Source of the DNA: Gemmatimonadota bacterium
GTDB taxonomy: Bacteria > Gemmatimonadota > Gemmatimonadetes > Longimicrobiales > Gaopeijiaceae
Assembly: GCA_003248075.1 (NCBI GenBank)
Contig: QJYK01000236.1
Location: forward strand, 1 to 40,736
Reading direction: 5' to 3'
DNA: 40,736 nucleotides
Both the position numbers and the translations under genes were made by a program. Shown piece after piece: positions 9,216 to 17,052 of this stretch; the stretch's first letter is position 1, and each line of letters opens with the position of its first letter. Below the pieces are notes generated by a model. The model was given only the letters and a program-made list of their open reading frames with translations. It had not been told where the DNA came from and ran no database searches.

Positions 9216-11663
9216 TTATTCGTACCTCAACGCCGTGGACGGGCGTACCCGAGCGGCCCTCGCCGCCGGGAGCCAGCACGCCAGGAGCGCGACGAGGGCG
9301 AAGATGGCCGGGACCGACAGGAACGTGGATGCGTCTTGTGGTGAGACCGAGTAGAGCAGGCCCGCCATGAGGTCTGTCATGAACCAAGCCACGCCGGTTC
9401 CGAACAGAACGCCGGCGAGCGCCATGGCCATGCCCTGGCGGATGACCATGCCCGTGACGCGGCCCGCTTCGGCGCCCAGCGCCATTCGGATCCCGATCTC
9501 CCGGGTGCGGCGGCTGACCGCATACGCGAGCACGCCATAGATCCCGACCAGCGACAGGGCCAGGGCGATCGCCGCGAACGAGCCCAGCAGGACCATCGCG
9601 AAGCGCGGTTGCGCGACGGACGTGGACAGCACCTCGTCCAGCGTCCGCACTTCCGCGAGCGGGATCGACGGATCGAGCGCCTTCACCTCGCGGCGCACGG
9701 CTTCGACGTAGCTCCTCGGGGGGGCCACGGTGGCGATGGTCAGCGTCATGCTCCGCATGGAGCCGATCCAATCGGGATGGACCTGGGCGTGCGGAACGTA
9801 GTAACGCGTCTTCACGTCTGCGGTGAGCCCGTTGTGACTCACGTTGCCGACGACGCCTACCACCACCGCCGTGTCCTTGGCTCCTCCGGCGAGCATCGCG
9901 CGCCCCAGGGGACTCTCCTCCCCCCAGTAGCGCCGCGCGACGACCTCGTTGATGATCACGACCGCCTGCCCGTCCCGTCTGTCGCGCTCGTCGAAGGTGC
10001 GGCCCTCGATGAGGGGGATCCCCATGGTCTCGAAGTAGCCCGGAATCGCCCACTGCCAGTCGCCCTGCGTGCCCTCGTTCGGCCCGGGCTCGTAGCCGAC
10101 CGGGCGCAGGAACGAGTCCCCCATCGTGCTCGCCAGCGGGAGGAGCCGGGCGGCGCCGGCGCCGCGCACGCCCGGGATCGCCCGCACGCGGCGCATGAGC
10201 TCGTCGTAGAACCCGACGATCGACTCCGGTTCCGGATACGACGCGGCCGGCGTCGAAACCCGAACCGTGAGCACGTTGTCGGCGCCGAATCCCGGATCGA
10301 TGCGCAGCAGGCCAACGAACGTCTTGATCATCAGCGCGGAGCCGGTGAGCAGGATGACCGCCATCGCCATCTGCGCTGCGACCAGGAGCCGCTGCAGGCG
10401 ATTGGAGCCTCTGCCTGCGGAGCCCGCCCGTCCCCCCTCGTGCAGGGTCCCCGCGACGCCGGACTTCGTGACCCGGACGGCCGGCACACTTCCGAAGAGG
10501 ATCGCGGTCACCGCCGAAAGCAGGAGCGTGAACGCGAGCACGGTGCCGCTCAGCCCCACATTCGCGGAGCGGGGAACCGCGTCGGGGTCGATCGCGAGGA
10601 GCGCGTCGACTCCGCCGGTGGCCAGAGCCACCCCCAGGATTCCGGCGAGGCCCGCCAGCAGCAGGCTCTCGACGAGGAGCTGCCGCAGGACCGCGACCCG
10701 TCCGGCGCCGAGCGCGGTCCTGACCGCCACCTCACGCATGCGTACCTCGGAGCGTGACAGGAGAAGGTTCGCCACGTTTCCGCAGGCGATCAGCAGCACG
10801 AGGCCCACGGCACCGAACAGGACCGTGATGGCTCGACCCGCGGTTCCCACGACATCCGCCTTGGCCGCGAAGAGCTTGGGGGTGAAACGGCGTTCCGGGC
10901 TGTACAGCCCCAGAGGCTCGACCTGCGCCATGATGCGCGCGAAGTCGGATCGAGCCTCGTCGACGGTCACACCCTCGCGCAGTCGGCCGACGCCGTACCA
11001 ACCGTGACTACCCCCGCTCCCGAGGTTCGGCGCCGGAGACTCGAGGTCCACGAAGAAGGGATAGAACACCTGCGCCGGAGCCGAGCTGGCGAAGTCGGTG
11101 GGGAGCGCGAACGCCTGGGGCAGCACCCCGAGGACGGTCTGAAGGCGACCGTCGAGCTCGACGTCCGTCCCGACGATCGAGGGGTTTCCACCGTAGCGGC
11201 GGTGCCAGGTCTCGTACGCCAGCAGGACCACCGGGACCTCGGTCTCGGCCTCCTCCCACGTGAAGACCCGCCCGTAGATCGGGGTCACACCGAGAACGTC
11301 CAGGGTGTTGGGCGTAACCGCTGCCGATCCCACCTGCTCGGGGCTCTCCACCGACGTGAAGCTGGTCCGGCCACCTCCGTAGAGCGCCAGGTCCTGGAGG
11401 GTGCGGTTCTCCTGATGGAAGAGCTGGTACTCCGGAATCGACACCCAGGTCTTGTCCGGGAAGTTGTCCCAGCTCGTCCACAGCGTGACGACCTCGTCGG
11501 GCCGGTCGTACGGCAGAGGCTTCAGCAGTACGCCGTTCGCCACCGTGAAGATGGCGGCGGTCGCGCCGATGCCCAGCGCCAGCGTCAGCACCGCGACCGC
11601 CGTGAAGCCCGGTGACCGGGCCAGCGAGCGAGCTGCGAATCTGATGTCTTGTCCGATGGTCAC
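9216..11663 (-). CDS. ADOP-family ABC transporter permease (MacB/FtsX type)
   Basis: The protein has 815 residues from the GTG at 11663, chosen because a strong GGAGG lies seven bases upstream and because the N-terminus (VTIGQDIRFAARSLARSPGF) is where this family normally begins. The frame has no stop upstream and continues into a RelE-like domain (see 11664-12002). Architecture: membrane segment at 20-45, MacB-like periplasmic domain at about 50-270, FtsX segments at about 278-303, 328-355 and 373-395, a second periplasmic domain after a segment at about 425-450, and a final FtsX block ending ARVRPSTALRYE. This duplicated layout is the Acidobacterial duplicated orphan permease. ATPase subunits are usually encoded elsewhere and none is nearby. 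Its role is probably mechanotransmission or export of an unknown substrate. These genes often sit next to PadR regulators; none is seen here. Confidence 0.93.
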   Translation of the reverse strand: MTIGQDIRFAARSLARSPGFTAVAVLTLALGIGATAAIFTVANGVLLKPLPYDRPDEVVTLWTSWDNFPDKTWVSIPEYQLFHQENRTLQDLALYGGGRTSFTSVESPEQVGSAAVTPNTLDVLGVTPIYGRVFTWEEAETEVPVVLLAYETWHRRYGGNPSIVGTDVELDGRLQTVLGVLPQAFALPTDFASSAPAQVFYPFFVDLESPAPNLGSGGSHGWYGVGRLREGVTVDEARSDFARIMAQVEPLGLYSPERRFTPKLFAAKADVVGTAGRAITVLFGAVGLVLLIACGNVANLLLSRSEVRMREVAVRTALGAGRVAVLRQLLVESLLLAGLAGILGVALATGGVDALLAIDPDAVPRSANVGLSGTVLAFTLLLSAVTAILFGSVPAVRVTKSGVAGTLHEGGRAGSAGRGSNRLQRLLVAAQMAMAVILLTGSALMIKTFVGLLRIDPGFGADNVLTVRVSTPAASYPEPESIVGFYDELMRRVRAIPGVRGAGAARLLPLASTMGDSFLRPVGYEPGPNEGTQGDWQWAIPGYFETMGIPLIEGRTFDERDRRDGQAVVIINEVVARRYWGEESPLGRAMLAGGAKDTAVVVGVVGNVSHNGLTADVKTRYYVPHAQVHPDWIGSMRSMTLTIATVAPPRSYVEAVRREVKALDPSIPLAEVRTLDEVLSTSVAQPRFAMVLLGSFAAIALALSLVGIYGVLAYAVSRRTREIGIRMALGAEAGRVTGMVIRQGMAMALAGVLFGTGVAWFMTDLMAGLLYSVSPQDASTFLSVPAIFALVALLACWLPAARAARVRPSTALRYE

Positions 11664-12002
11664 GTCCCCTCCTCCCCTGAGCCGTTCCCGAACCCAATGC
11701 GGCGTCGCGTGACGCAGGAGGCGCCTCGCGGTCTCCCCGATCGTCGCGCCCTCCGAGCGCATCCGCAGCACGTAGATCTTCCTGGTCGCATCGTCTTCGA
11801 CGCACACCAGGGTGTGGCCACCGACCGGCAGCTCCGCGGCACCTTGTGCTGCCGACCGCGGGCGGGCGGCGGGCGGTAGCCCGTGCTCGACCAGGTGGTC
11901 GATGCGCCTTGCGATCAGCTCCTTGTCCTTGCGGGGAAGGGCGCGCAGCGACTCGACGGCCGCGCTGGTGAGCTCGATCCTCCACGGTCCCGACGAAGTC
12001 AC
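11664..12002 (-). CDS. RelE/ParE-like domain in frame with, and without a stop before, the permease
   Basis: From GTG 12002 (with GGGAGAGGCG just upstream) the frame encodes 113 residues before the permease start. Residues 7-45 (WRIELTSAAVESLRALPRK, then KELIARRIDHLVEHGLPP) look like the first strand and helix pair of RelE/ParE toxins. Residues 57-82 (AELPVGGHTLVCVED, then ATRKIYVLRM) look like the following beta-sheet. Residues 83-113 are an arginine-rich linker. No antitoxin-like gene is seen nearby. It may be the N-terminal domain of a fused protein, or a former separate gene that lost its stop. An open frame at 12004-12264 ends one base before this GTG but resembles nothing known. The fold is recognised by eye only; catalytic competence cannot be judged. 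Confidence 0.5.
11671..11675 (-). promoter_or_regulatory. Ribosome-binding site deciding the permease start
   Basis: GGAGG on the minus strand lies seven bases before GTG 11663, inside a purine-rich run. It is the best Shine-Dalgarno match in the region and argues that the permease can be made without the RelE-like extension, even though the two share one uninterrupted frame. Confidence 0.6.
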
Positions 12003-12113
12003 GTCACCGCCTCTCCCCCGATGTGCCCTCCGACCCGACCCCCGTCCGGTGGACCGGGACGGGGTTCGGCCGCTCCCCGAATCGGCGCTCCGGATGGACC
12101 AAACTGCCATTTA

Positions 12114-12128
12114 TGTACAAAATGTGCA
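12114..12128. promoter_or_regulatory. Candidate operator in the permease/amidohydrolase spacer
   Basis: TGTACA, three A bases and TGTGCA form an imperfect inverted repeat inside a short AT-rich patch (12107-12133) in otherwise very GC-rich DNA. It lies about 110 bases upstream of the RelE-like GTG and 157 bases upstream of the amidohydrolase ATG. TGTACA-type sites are used by several winged-helix repressors. No regulator is encoded next to it, so the assignment is speculative. Confidence 0.3.
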
Positions 12129-12195
12129 AGATGTCCGTGGGTGTGGGGTGCTCGAGGCGGTTCGTCGACGACATCGCCCGCGATCGGCCGCCGCA

Positions 12196-12225
12196 TTGCC
12201 AAGATCGCTCCACGCAGCCTAGCAT
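12196..12225 (+). promoter_or_regulatory. Candidate sigma-70-like promoter of the amidohydrolase gene
   Basis: TTGCCA at 12196-12201 (five of six matches to TTGACA) is followed after 18 bases by TAGCAT at 12220-12225 (four of six matches to TATAAT). The ATG at 12285 lies 59 bases downstream of the -10 element. This is the best-spaced promoter candidate I found in the window. Confidence 0.42.
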
Positions 12226-12284
12226 CGGCACGTGGCCGCGCCAGCCCATCGCGGCCCGGCTCACTCACGATGCAGAGGCTTCCA

Positions 12285-13619
12285 ATGCGCCGCGGCCCCG
12301 TCCTTATCTGGCTCCTGGCACCCGCACTGCTCCTGGCCGCGCCTGTGAGGCCGGGCAGCGTTCCCTTGTCGGCGCAGGTGACCGCGATCCGAGCCGGGCA
12401 GCTCGTCGACCCCGAGGCAGGCACGGTCGCGCGCGATGTCGTGATCCTCGTGGAGGGCGGCCGCTTCGGCGCGATCGGGCCCAACATCGCGATCCCCTCG
12501 GGCGCCGAGGTGATCGACCTGCCGACTCTCACCGTGCTTCCGGGGCTCGTGGACGCACACAACCATCTCGCCCTCACGTACAAGGAAGAGCCCGAGAGCA
12601 ACGTCTACTACCTGACGTACGTTCTCGAGTCCACTCCCCTGCGGGCGATCCAGGCCGCGTCGAACGGCATCCAGATGCTGGCGTCGGGCTTCACCATCGT
12701 CCGCGACATGGGCAACAACGGGAACTACGCGGACACCGCGCTCCGCTTGGCCATCGAGCAGGGATGGCTGCCTGGACCCACGATCATCAACTCGGGGATC
12801 ATCATCGGGGGGATGGGCGGCCAGTTCTGGCCGACGCCCGAAATGGCAAGGGACAAGGGCATCGTCTACCCGGAGTATCTGGACGCGGACACGCCGGACG
12901 AGATCGTTAAGGCGGTTCGCCAGAACGCCCTGTTCGGAGCCAAGGTCATCAAGATCTGTGTGGACTGTAAGCCCTGGGGCTACTCGGTCGAGGAGATCCG
13001 CCTTTTCATCGCCGAGGCGGCTAAGGCGGGCCTCAAGGTCGAGGGACACGTCCAGACGGTCTCGGGTGCGGCACGGGCCATCGAGGCGGGGATCTGGTCG
13101 ATCGCGCACGACTCGGGCCTGACTCCCGAGATGCATGAGAGGATGGCCGAGAAGGGGATCTTCCGCGCGGGCACCGAGACCCCGATCACGCTCGTCGGGC
13201 ACACCTCACCGCAACGGTACGAGCGGACGGTGGCGCGGCTACGCGACGCGTTCGAAAGGGGCGTACCGCTCACGTTCTCAACCGACGCCGACTACTACGT
13301 TCCCGGGATGACGCGTGGTGAGGTCTCCATCGAGTTCATCGAGACCTGGAAGGCGGCGGGCATCCCCAATGCGGACATCCTGCGGGCGATGACGACGAAC
13401 GGCTACCGTGTGAGCGAGACCCAGGATACCCGCGGACCGATCCGCACGGGCTTCGCCGCGGACCTCATCGCCGTGGCCGGAAACCCACTCGACGACATCG
13501 ACGCGCTCCGGGACGTGCGCTTCGTCATGAAGGACGGGTTGGTCTTCAAGCGCGACGGCGTGATGACGCCGGGCGCCTTCTTCCACGGTGGCCCGGTGAA
13601 CGGCTGGAACATCCGCTAG
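12285..13619 (+). CDS. Exported metal-dependent amidohydrolase (imidazolonepropionase/prolidase-like)
   Basis: The protein has 444 residues from ATG 12285, chosen because AGAGG lies six bases upstream; an in-frame ATG at 12270 has none. Residues 1-31 are a signal peptide (VLIWLLAPALLLAAP, ending PLSAQ), so it acts in the periplasm or outside. The amidohydrolase metal site is complete: H92 and H94 in DAHNH, probable carboxylated Lys223 (AKVIKICVD), H255 (VEGHV), H275 (SIAHDSG) and D334 (FSTDAD). The C-terminal segment GFAADLIAVAGNPLDDI is the usual closing strand of this family. Relatives hydrolyse cyclic amides or the C-terminal bond of dipeptides; the substrate here cannot be read from sequence. 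It diverges from the permease and is followed 34 bases later by the AI-2E family gene. Confidence 0.92.
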   Translation: MRRGPVLIWLLAPALLLAAPVRPGSVPLSAQVTAIRAGQLVDPEAGTVARDVVILVEGGRFGAIGPNIAIPSGAEVIDLPTLTVLPGLVDAHNHLALTYKEEPESNVYYLTYVLESTPLRAIQAASNGIQMLASGFTIVRDMGNNGNYADTALRLAIEQGWLPGPTIINSGIIIGGMGGQFWPTPEMARDKGIVYPEYLDADTPDEIVKAVRQNALFGAKVIKICVDCKPWGYSVEEIRLFIAEAAKAGLKVEGHVQTVSGAARAIEAGIWSIAHDSGLTPEMHERMAEKGIFRAGTETPITLVGHTSPQRYERTVARLRDAFERGVPLTFSTDADYYVPGMTRGEVSIEFIETWKAAGIPNADILRAMTTNGYRVSETQDTRGPIRTGFAADLIAVAGNPLDDIDALRDVRFVMKDGLVFKRDGVMTPGAFFHGGPVNGWNIR

Positions 13620-13653
13620 GCGGTTCCAGCGAGTCACGACCGAGCGAGGCGAG

Positions 13654-14775
13654 ATGGCCGACAACGAGAGAGGGGAGTCGCGGAGGTCCAGGAAGCCGCT
13701 CACGGCGCTTCAGCTGCACAAGGGGTTCCTGATCCTGGTCGTCGTGGGCATCACGGTGCTCTTTCTCGCGATGATCCGGGGCTTCCTAGTGGCGGTGATC
13801 CTGGCGGGTGTCTTCGCGGGCATGGGCCGCCCCGTATTCCTGGCGATCACCGAGCGCCTGGGCGGGCGCCGGCGCTCGGCGTCGTTCCTCACGGTCATCG
13901 GGCTCCTGCTTCTCATCGTGGTGCCCACGGGTGCGTTCCTGGCGCTTGTCGTGGCCCAGGCCGTGGAGGTCAGCGACACCGCCGGCCCGTGGATCGCCGA
14001 ACAATCGGGGCGCTGGACAGAGCTCGCCACTCGATTAGAGGCCATTCCCATCCTCGGTCATCTTGTACCGGCGGAGGCGGCCCTGGCGACCCGTGCCAGC
14101 GAGCTCGTCGCCCGGGTGGGGACGTTCCTCATCAACAACTTGCGCGCCGCGACCGCCGGGACCGTCAGCCTCGTCCTTCAGCTGTTCGTGATGCTCTACG
14201 CTATGTACTTCTTCCTCATGGACGGGCCGCGCATCCTGTCCAGGATGCTCTATTTCACTCCCCTGGACGACGACGACGAGCGCAAGCTGATCGCCCAGTT
14301 CGTATCCGTCACCCGTGCGACGATCAAGGGCTCGATCCTGGTCGGGTTGATTCAGGGCGCGCTGGCCGGTGGCGCCTTCTTCGTGCTTCGCATCCCGGGT
14401 GCAGCCTTCTGGTCCACGGTGATGGCCGTCCTCTCGGTCATTCCGGTGCTGGGATCGGGGATCGTCTGGGCGCCGGCCGCGGTGATCCTCATGGCCACCG
14501 GCCGTTGGGCCGCGGGAGTCGGCCTCGGACTCTGGGGGCTCCTCGTCGTGGGCACGATCGACAACTTCCTCAGACCCCGGCTGGTAGGGCGCGACACGAA
14601 GATGCACGACCTGCTCGTGCTGCTTTCCACCTTCGGCGGGCTCGCCATGTTCGGTCCCGTCGGTTTCATCCTCGGACCGATCGTTGCCGCCCTCTTCCTC
14701 ACCGCCTGGGACCTGTACGCGGCAGCGTTCCACGAGCTCTTGTCGGATCCGTCGGGCGGCTCCGCGATTCCCTGA
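13654..14775 (+). CDS. AI-2E family transporter (PerM-like membrane protein)
   Basis: The protein has 373 residues and starts at ATG 13654 after GAGGCGAG. It is strongly hydrophobic with about seven to eight membrane segments: two near residues 26-60, one at 75-98, one near 175-192 (VSLVLQLFVMLYAMYFFLMDG), then a cluster from about 225 to 365. Markers of the AI-2E/PerM family are GSILVGLIQGALAGGAFFVL, a region with PVLGSGIVWAPAAVILM, and FLRPRLVGRDTKMHDLLVLL. Family members are named for autoinducer-2 export in E. coli (TqsA), but others act in cation/proton exchange or have unknown roles, so the substrate is open. It follows the amidohydrolase by 34 bases and may share its transcript. Confidence 0.93.
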   Translation: MADNERGESRRSRKPLTALQLHKGFLILVVVGITVLFLAMIRGFLVAVILAGVFAGMGRPVFLAITERLGGRRRSASFLTVIGLLLLIVVPTGAFLALVVAQAVEVSDTAGPWIAEQSGRWTELATRLEAIPILGHLVPAEAALATRASELVARVGTFLINNLRAATAGTVSLVLQLFVMLYAMYFFLMDGPRILSRMLYFTPLDDDDERKLIAQFVSVTRATIKGSILVGLIQGALAGGAFFVLRIPGAAFWSTVMAVLSVIPVLGSGIVWAPAAVILMATGRWAAGVGLGLWGLLVVGTIDNFLRPRLVGRDTKMHDLLVLLSTFGGLAMFGPVGFILGPIVAALFLTAWDLYAAAFHELLSDPSGGSAIP

Positions 14776-14928
14776 GCGCGGTCGGACGCCCTGGGCCCAA
14801 TGGCAAGCGAGGAAGGCGAGGCCCGCGGCCCGCGGGGGTGGGGGCACGACTGGCCCGAGGCTATCGTTCACTCGAGGCCGCGCCCGAGAAGGGCCGGCGA
14901 AGGCTAACGACTCGAGGGAGGGGACACC

Positions 14929-15450
14929 ATGAAGCGAGCGATCCTTTTGGCCGTCTTGTTGCTCGTGGCCCCGTCGGCCGCTCGGGCGCAGCTCGAGGTG
15001 GGCCTCGACGCGGGATTCGTCCTCCACACGGGATACGAGAACTCGGACAACGTGACGCAGCTGTCGATTCCGACGGGTTGGGGTCGTGTGGGGCTCCCCC
15101 TCGGCGGAGTGCTGGACTTCGAGACGCTCCTGGGCTTCAATCGGATCGGCTCCGGTGGCTCCTCGGCGTCGCAGCTCACCTTCCTGCCGGGGCTGAACTT
15201 CCTTCTCGGGGACGATGGGGCCTATCTACGTGGAGAGGTCGCCGTGACCCGGACCGCGTTCGACGGCGAGAGCCAGAGCCAGTTCGGATTCGGGGGTGCC
15301 GTCGGGCTCAAGAAGGCCATCGATGATGGCCCGGTCTCCTTCCGCCTGGAGGGTGCATTCGTCCGGTGGCTCGAGGACCAGGACACCTTCCAGGAGGCCT
15401 TCAATCAGATTCGCATCCTGGTCGGGATCTCGGCGCGGGTCGGCGGGTGA
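14929..15450 (+). CDS. Small outer-membrane beta-barrel-like protein
   Basis: The protein has 173 residues and starts at ATG 14929, with GGAGGGG five bases upstream. Residues 1-21 are a clear signal peptide (MKRAILLAVLLLV to ARAQ). The mature part alternates polar and hydrophobic residues with many glycines, as in transmembrane beta-strands: LEVGLDAGFVLHTG, GVLDFETLLGFNRIG, AYLRGEVAVTRTAF, QFGFGGAVGLKKAI and VSFRLEGAFVRWL, ending IRILVGISARVGG. I count about eight strands, close to OmpA/OmpX-size barrels, but there is no family-defining motif. It probably sits in the outer membrane. It is followed by a strong hairpin at 15487-15514. Confidence 0.8.
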   Translation: MKRAILLAVLLLVAPSAARAQLEVGLDAGFVLHTGYENSDNVTQLSIPTGWGRVGLPLGGVLDFETLLGFNRIGSGGSSASQLTFLPGLNFLLGDDGAYLRGEVAVTRTAFDGESQSQFGFGGAVGLKKAIDDGPVSFRLEGAFVRWLEDQDTFQEAFNQIRILVGISARVGG

Positions 15451-15486
15451 CCGAAGGACGCGTGTGGGTGTGAGTGACCCGGAGCG

Positions 15487-15514
15487 GGCCCACGGGGCGT
15501 CGTCCCCGTGGGCC
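15487..15514. terminator. Bidirectional terminator-like hairpin
   Basis: The perfect 11-base arms GGCCCACGGGG (15487-15497) and CCCCGTGGGCC (15504-15514) flank a six-base loop. It lies between the convergent beta-barrel gene (ends 15450) and the NmrA-type gene (ends 15530). There is no T-run on either side, but the stem is by far the strongest in the region and its position fits shared termination. Confidence 0.65.
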
Positions 15515-15529
15515 AGTCCGGCGGAGTGA

Positions 15530-16396
15530 TCACGCGTTCACCGACGCGAACAATTCCCTCTCGACGAATTCATCCAGCGTGCCGTACTCGAAATCCCCGA
15601 GGGCTTCCCGGACGGTCACGGGATCTCCCAGATACTTCTTCGCCCTGAAGTAGTCGAAGAGCTCCGCATAGAGCTCCTTGTGGATCTCGCTGATGGGGTA
15701 GGGATTGACGGCGGCGCGGGTGCTGGGGGCCTCCTGGAAGCCCACCGGACTCCCCGTGACCCGCTCCACGGCGCCGCAAACCGCCGAGGCCGTGATACCG
15801 CCGGGCAGGTGGACGTCGAAGCCCCGGTTGGCTGGACCGCGCTCGAGGAAGGCCACCGCGGCGCGCGCGAGGTCCTCGAGGTCGGTGGCGGCCCACACCA
15901 TGTCGGCGGGCCAGGGCATGCTGAACATGCCCTGCTCCAGGTAGGGCCTCGCGCCGTAGAGGTTCTGGAGGAACCAAGCCGGTCGAAGGATCGTGAATCC
16001 GACGCCGCTGTTTGCCAGGGCCTCCTCGAGGGGTTGCTTGTCGTCGAGGATGCGAGCGCCCGTCGTGCCCCGGTCGGCGTGCAGGGCGGTGTGCATCACG
16101 ATGTGCTCGATGCCCAGGTCGGCCGCCGCGGCGATCACGTTGCTCCCCACCGAGCGCTCGAGGGCCAATGGGTCCGCCCCGGACATGGGCGGCGTGAGGT
16201 ACACCGCGCTCGATCCCTCCAGCGCGCGCGCCGCGTCCGAGCGATCCCGGAGGTCGACCGTACGGTGGCGCACACCCGGGAGGCCGGGCGCCCCCTTGCG
16301 GGACAGTCCAACGACGTCGTGGCGCGCGGCGGCGAGCTTCCTTGCCACGCGACTCCCCACTGCCCCCGTGGCTCCGACGACTGCGATCGTACTCAT
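15530..16396 (-). CDS. NmrA-like NAD(P)-binding oxidoreductase
   Basis: The protein has 288 residues and starts at ATG 16396 with a strong AAGGAGGT six bases upstream. The N-terminus MSTIAVVGATGAVGSRVARK carries the Rossmann GxxGxxG motif at residues 8-14. Later features such as VYLTPPMSG, HIVMHTALHADRGT and TILRPAWFLQNL are typical of atypical short-chain dehydrogenases of the NmrA/HSCARG group. These bind NAD(P) and act as quinone or nitrogen-signal sensors, or as reductases. No classical YxxxK catalytic pair is evident, consistent with that group. It diverges from a MarR regulator across a 132-base spacer with inverted repeats, so it is probably regulated by that protein, perhaps in response to an electrophile or phenolic compound (inference). 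Confidence 0.9.
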   Translation of the reverse strand: MSTIAVVGATGAVGSRVARKLAAARHDVVGLSRKGAPGLPGVRHRTVDLRDRSDAARALEGSSAVYLTPPMSGADPLALERSVGSNVIAAAADLGIEHIVMHTALHADRGTTGARILDDKQPLEEALANSGVGFTILRPAWFLQNLYGARPYLEQGMFSMPWPADMVWAATDLEDLARAAVAFLERGPANRGFDVHLPGGITASAVCGAVERVTGSPVGFQEAPSTRAAVNPYPISEIHKELYAELFDYFRAKKYLGDPVTVREALGDFEYGTLDEFVERELFASVNA

Positions 16397-16469
16397 GGTT
16401 CGACCTCCTTGGTCGGTCGGACTCTCCGCGCTGGACAGGTGACCTCGGGATGCTTATCCCTTGGTGTAG

Positions 16470-16515
16470 TCGGACAGCGAATAGTCCGATATAGAATTAT
16501 ACGTTATCGTACTAT
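16470..16515. promoter_or_regulatory. Operator/promoter region between the NmrA-type gene and marR-like gene
   Basis: Two inverted repeats lie in an AT-rich island. TCGGAC (16470-16475) and GTCCGA (16484-16489) are perfect, with an eight-base spacer. ATAGTCCGAT (16481-16490) and ATCGTACTAT (16506-16515) match at nine of ten positions. A perfect -10 box TATAAT lies on the minus strand at 16496-16501, and TAGAAT on the plus strand at 16492-16497, though good -35 boxes are not visible. The layout fits a MarR-type repressor controlling both divergent genes. Confidence 0.5.
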
Positions 16516-16528
16516 CCGGCGGAGATGA

Positions 16529-16999
16529 ATGCAAGGATCACGTTCGCCGTCGAGGCAGCCGTCGATCCGCGGGCAGGCGTGGCGCGCGCTCCTGGAGGGC
16601 TCGCGAGACCTCCTGCGCGCCATGGATCGCGAGCTATCGCAGAGGGCCGGGATGGACCTTCGGTATTACGACGTCCTGCTCCATGTCGCCGAGGGGGAGG
16701 GTGGTCGGCGCATGACGGAGCTGGCCGATGCGATCATCCTCAGCAAGAGCGGGCTGACTTCTCTGGTGGACCGCATGGAGCGGGAAGGGCTGCTGGAACG
16801 AAGCCCCGATCCGAGGGACCGCCGCGCCATCCTGGTGACGCTCACGGAGCACGGAGCGGAGCGGTTCCGGGAGGCGTCGGAGCTCCATCGTGCGTTCGTG
16901 AGGCGGATGTTCACCTCCCGCGTGTCGGACGATGAGGCGGCGACGATCGTCGATGTGCTCGCGCGCGTGCGGAGCGGTGCGACCGAGCCCTCCGACTGA
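16529..16999 (+). CDS. MarR-family transcriptional regulator
   Basis: The protein has 156 residues from ATG 16529 after GGCGGAG; an overlapping frame from ATG 16525 lacks family resemblance. The winged-helix core is clear: YYDVLLHVAEGEGGRRMTEL, recognition helix LSKSGLTSLVDRMEREGLLE, and the wing DPRDRRAILVTLTEHG, which is the signature of the family. Helices before and after give the dimer interface (WRALLEGSRDLLRAMDREL; ATIVDVLARVRSG). MarR proteins bind palindromic operators as dimers and release on binding small aromatic ligands or on oxidation. The divergent NmrA-type gene with inverted repeats between is the classic target arrangement. Ligand unknown. Confidence 0.93.
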   Translation: MQGSRSPSRQPSIRGQAWRALLEGSRDLLRAMDRELSQRAGMDLRYYDVLLHVAEGEGGRRMTELADAIILSKSGLTSLVDRMEREGLLERSPDPRDRRAILVTLTEHGAERFREASELHRAFVRRMFTSRVSDDEAATIVDVLARVRSGATEPSD

Positions 17000-17015
17000 A
17001 CGCGCGCAAGCGCCT

Positions 17016-17032
17016 CGGGTGCGGGACGCCCG
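17016..17032. terminator. Weak hairpin between convergent genes
   Basis: CGGGTG (17016-17021) pairs with CGCCCG (17027-17032) with one wobble across a five-base loop. It lies between the marR-like stop (16999) and the opposing hydrolase stop (17053). The stem is short and has no T-run, so termination is only possible. Confidence 0.3.
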
Positions 17033-17052
17033 ACCGTCGTGCCGACGTTCCG

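Noticed and set aside
8515-9354. 279-residue plus-strand frame across the lipoprotein/permease gap
   Set aside because: Overlaps two minus-strand genes and has the arginine/serine-rich content of a shadow frame; the gap itself shows no domain.
12004-12264. 86-residue minus-strand frame ending one base before the RelE-like start, considered as an antitoxin
   Set aside because: Position is attractive, but the sequence has no ribbon-helix-helix, HTH or other antitoxin look, no good ribosome-binding site, and spans the likely promoter/operator region.
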